From contig JAFQMN010000001.1 in the NCBI GenBank assembly GCA_017414435.1, forward strand, positions 1-64,000: a DNA stretch of 64,000 bases, written 5' to 3'. The stretch comes from Oscillospiraceae bacterium (GTDB lineage: Bacteria; Bacillota; Clostridia; Oscillospirales; Ruminococcaceae). Both the position numbers and the translations under genes were made by a program. Shown in pieces: positions 61,593 to 64,000 of the stretch. The notes under the pieces are model-generated. The model saw only the letters and a list, made by a program, of their open reading frames with translations. It had not been told where the DNA came from and made no database searches. Position 1 is the first letter of the stretch; each line of letters starts with the position of its first letter.

Positions 61593-62537
61593 ATGAATAA
61601 TCCTAATAGTAACTTTTATCTACCCAACCAGCCGGAATACGATAAGGAATTCTGGAACTACATCCGTGGTGTGGAACACAGCGAAGGATATCTGGAATCC
61701 GGCAAAAGAAGAACAGCCGGTTATGTTCTGCCAAGCGTAAATGACAACCGTTTTATGGAGGCTCTCAAAAAGGAAAGCCTGTTCCGCAATATCGGAACCT
61801 ATGTGTATTCCCATGAAGGAGCATCGCAAATTCTTGCAAAGCACTCCGATGCCTCGGCATCATGGATTCCGGATGGCGGTGAGATTCCGGCGTATGACGG
61901 CATGCTCGATTTTACGGAGTTTTCCATGGAGGACCATAAACTTGCTGCAGTTCTCAAAATGGACGCCAACTTCCTTTCTGACAGGCCGCATATCTTCTCC
62001 AGTTTCTTCATTGGCCGTATGGCACGCGCCTTCGGAAAAGCAGAGAACGATGGCTTTATCAATGGTACCGGTTTGGATATGCCGACAGGCATCCTCTCCG
62101 AAAACGGAGCAGCTATTGGCCTAACCGCATCTTCACTCTCCTTCGACAGTGTTATCGAACTCTACTTTTCTGTAGATAAGGATCACCGTGAGAGAAGCGC
62201 ATGGCTGATGAACGATGATACTGCGCTGGCGCTTCGTCTCCTGAAGGATGATGCCGGAAATTATATTTGGAATCATTCCAACGATACAATTCTCGGAAAA
62301 CCTGTGTATATCAACAACTGTATGCCTTCTGCCGCGCCCGGTGCTAAGCCTATCGCCTTCGGTGACTTCTCCTTCTACTGGATTGTGGAAAGAGATCCGC
62401 TCAGCGTCCGCGTCCTGAAAGAAAAGTTCATTGAATCTGGTCAGATCGGATATATGGGCTATGAGTTCCTCGACGGCAAGCTGATCCGCCCGGATGCCGT
62501 GAAGGTGTTACAGATAAATAGCGAGGTGTCGGCATGA
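61593..62537 (+). CDS. HK97-type phage major capsid protein
   Basis: From the ATG at 61593 (8 bases after GGAGG) the product has 314 residues with the HK97-fold pattern: a central ASWIPDGGEIPAYDG, KLAAVLKMDANFLSD, FGKAENDGFINGTG and PTGILSENGA, then DFSFYWIVERDPLSVRVL. No protease or long delta domain is encoded upstream; the N-terminal 60 residues are short. No portal, terminase or tail gene is near it, so it is either a remnant or the shell gene of a satellite-like element. Confidence 0.9.
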   Translation: MNNPNSNFYLPNQPEYDKEFWNYIRGVEHSEGYLESGKRRTAGYVLPSVNDNRFMEALKKESLFRNIGTYVYSHEGASQILAKHSDASASWIPDGGEIPAYDGMLDFTEFSMEDHKLAAVLKMDANFLSDRPHIFSSFFIGRMARAFGKAENDGFINGTGLDMPTGILSENGAAIGLTASSLSFDSVIELYFSVDKDHRERSAWLMNDDTALALRLLKDDAGNYIWNHSNDTILGKPVYINNCMPSAAPGAKPIAFGDFSFYWIVERDPLSVRVLKEKFIESGQIGYMGYEFLDGKLIRPDAVKVLQINSEVSA

Positions 62538-62728
62538 CGGAAAAATACACCTCGACCTACAACGGCAAGCCCTGCCGCAGCACTGAAATGACCATCAGAA
62601 ACACGCTCTTTACGGTCATTTCCGTGCAGGGCGATACGGCAAGGGAAACGGCCTACGATAAGATTAAAAAGCTGATACTCGACAATCTCGATGCTGCCTC
62701 GAAAAGTTATCAATCTGTACACAGTTAA
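62534..62728 (+). CDS. TnpW-like small protein of a mobile element
   Basis: The 64-residue product overlaps the capsid stop by four bases. TIRNTLFTVISVQGDTARETAYDKIKKLI resembles the TnpW family found beside the TnpX recombinase in Tn4451-type elements. Role unknown. Confidence 0.65.
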   Translation: MTEKYTSTYNGKPCRSTEMTIRNTLFTVISVQGDTARETAYDKIKKLILDNLDAASKSYQSVHS

Positions 62729-62760
62729 AACACCGAAATGACTTGATAATCCTGCGATAA

Positions 62761-64000
<1,240 letters not shown>

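Overview
The window reads as chromosome of a low-GC Clostridia-like Firmicute (AT-rich genes, Shine-Dalgarno sites before most starts, frequent TTG/GTG starts, zinc-ribbon L28, class B sortase, RNase M5, L10 leader RNA, ParAB with a parS-like site). From about 51 kb to the right edge the base composition becomes clearly GC-richer and the genes are those of an acquired element. No CRISPR array or rRNA was seen.

Region 1 (1-21761, all minus strand) is most of one operon for an extracellular contractile injection system (eCIS, a phage-tail-like particle). In transcription order: AAA+ ATPase, two unknown proteins, a baseplate/fibre-like protein, a block of five membrane or secreted proteins (pseudokinase with a C-terminal membrane helix, multi-pass receptor ending in a degenerate class III cyclase domain, membrane-anchored MORN protein, TolC-like coiled-coil protein, secreted coiled-coil protein), DUF4255 cap protein, a small carboxypeptidase-regulatory-like protein, DUF4280 PAAR-like spike tip, sheath, tube, a CxxC chaperone followed by a DUF6760-like domain in the -1 frame behind a perfect slippery heptamer, a second tube protein, and an unrecognised coiled-coil protein cut by the window edge. 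Baseplate gp25-, gpJ- and spike-type genes are not here and may lie further left.

Region 2 (about 21.8-50.5 kb) is core chromosome: addA (apparently with an ATT start) and rnmV; a parS-like repeat; a duplicated-domain surface protein; tRNA-Gln, -Pro, -Arg; rpmB; murI; parAB; a nucleoside-type ABC transporter; tRNA-Ser; a family 6 DNA glycosylase; tRNA-Ala; a lipoprotein; a four-gene cassette of unknown function; rplJL with its leader; a CDP-alcohol phosphatidyltransferase; rimP-nusA-rnpM-ylxQ-infB; sortase B; a flagellin with a sigma-28 type promoter; def and fmt. A second parS-like repeat follows fmt.

Region 3 (about 50.6-64 kb) looks like an integrated element placed just after fmt: an AbiTii-domain protein, a type I restriction-modification operon (regulator, hsdM, hsdS, an Mrr-type nuclease, hsdR), then a D5/P4-type primase-helicase, a lone HK97-type major capsid protein, a TnpW-like small protein and a TnpX-type large serine recombinase that runs off the right edge. 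The right end of the element is outside the window.
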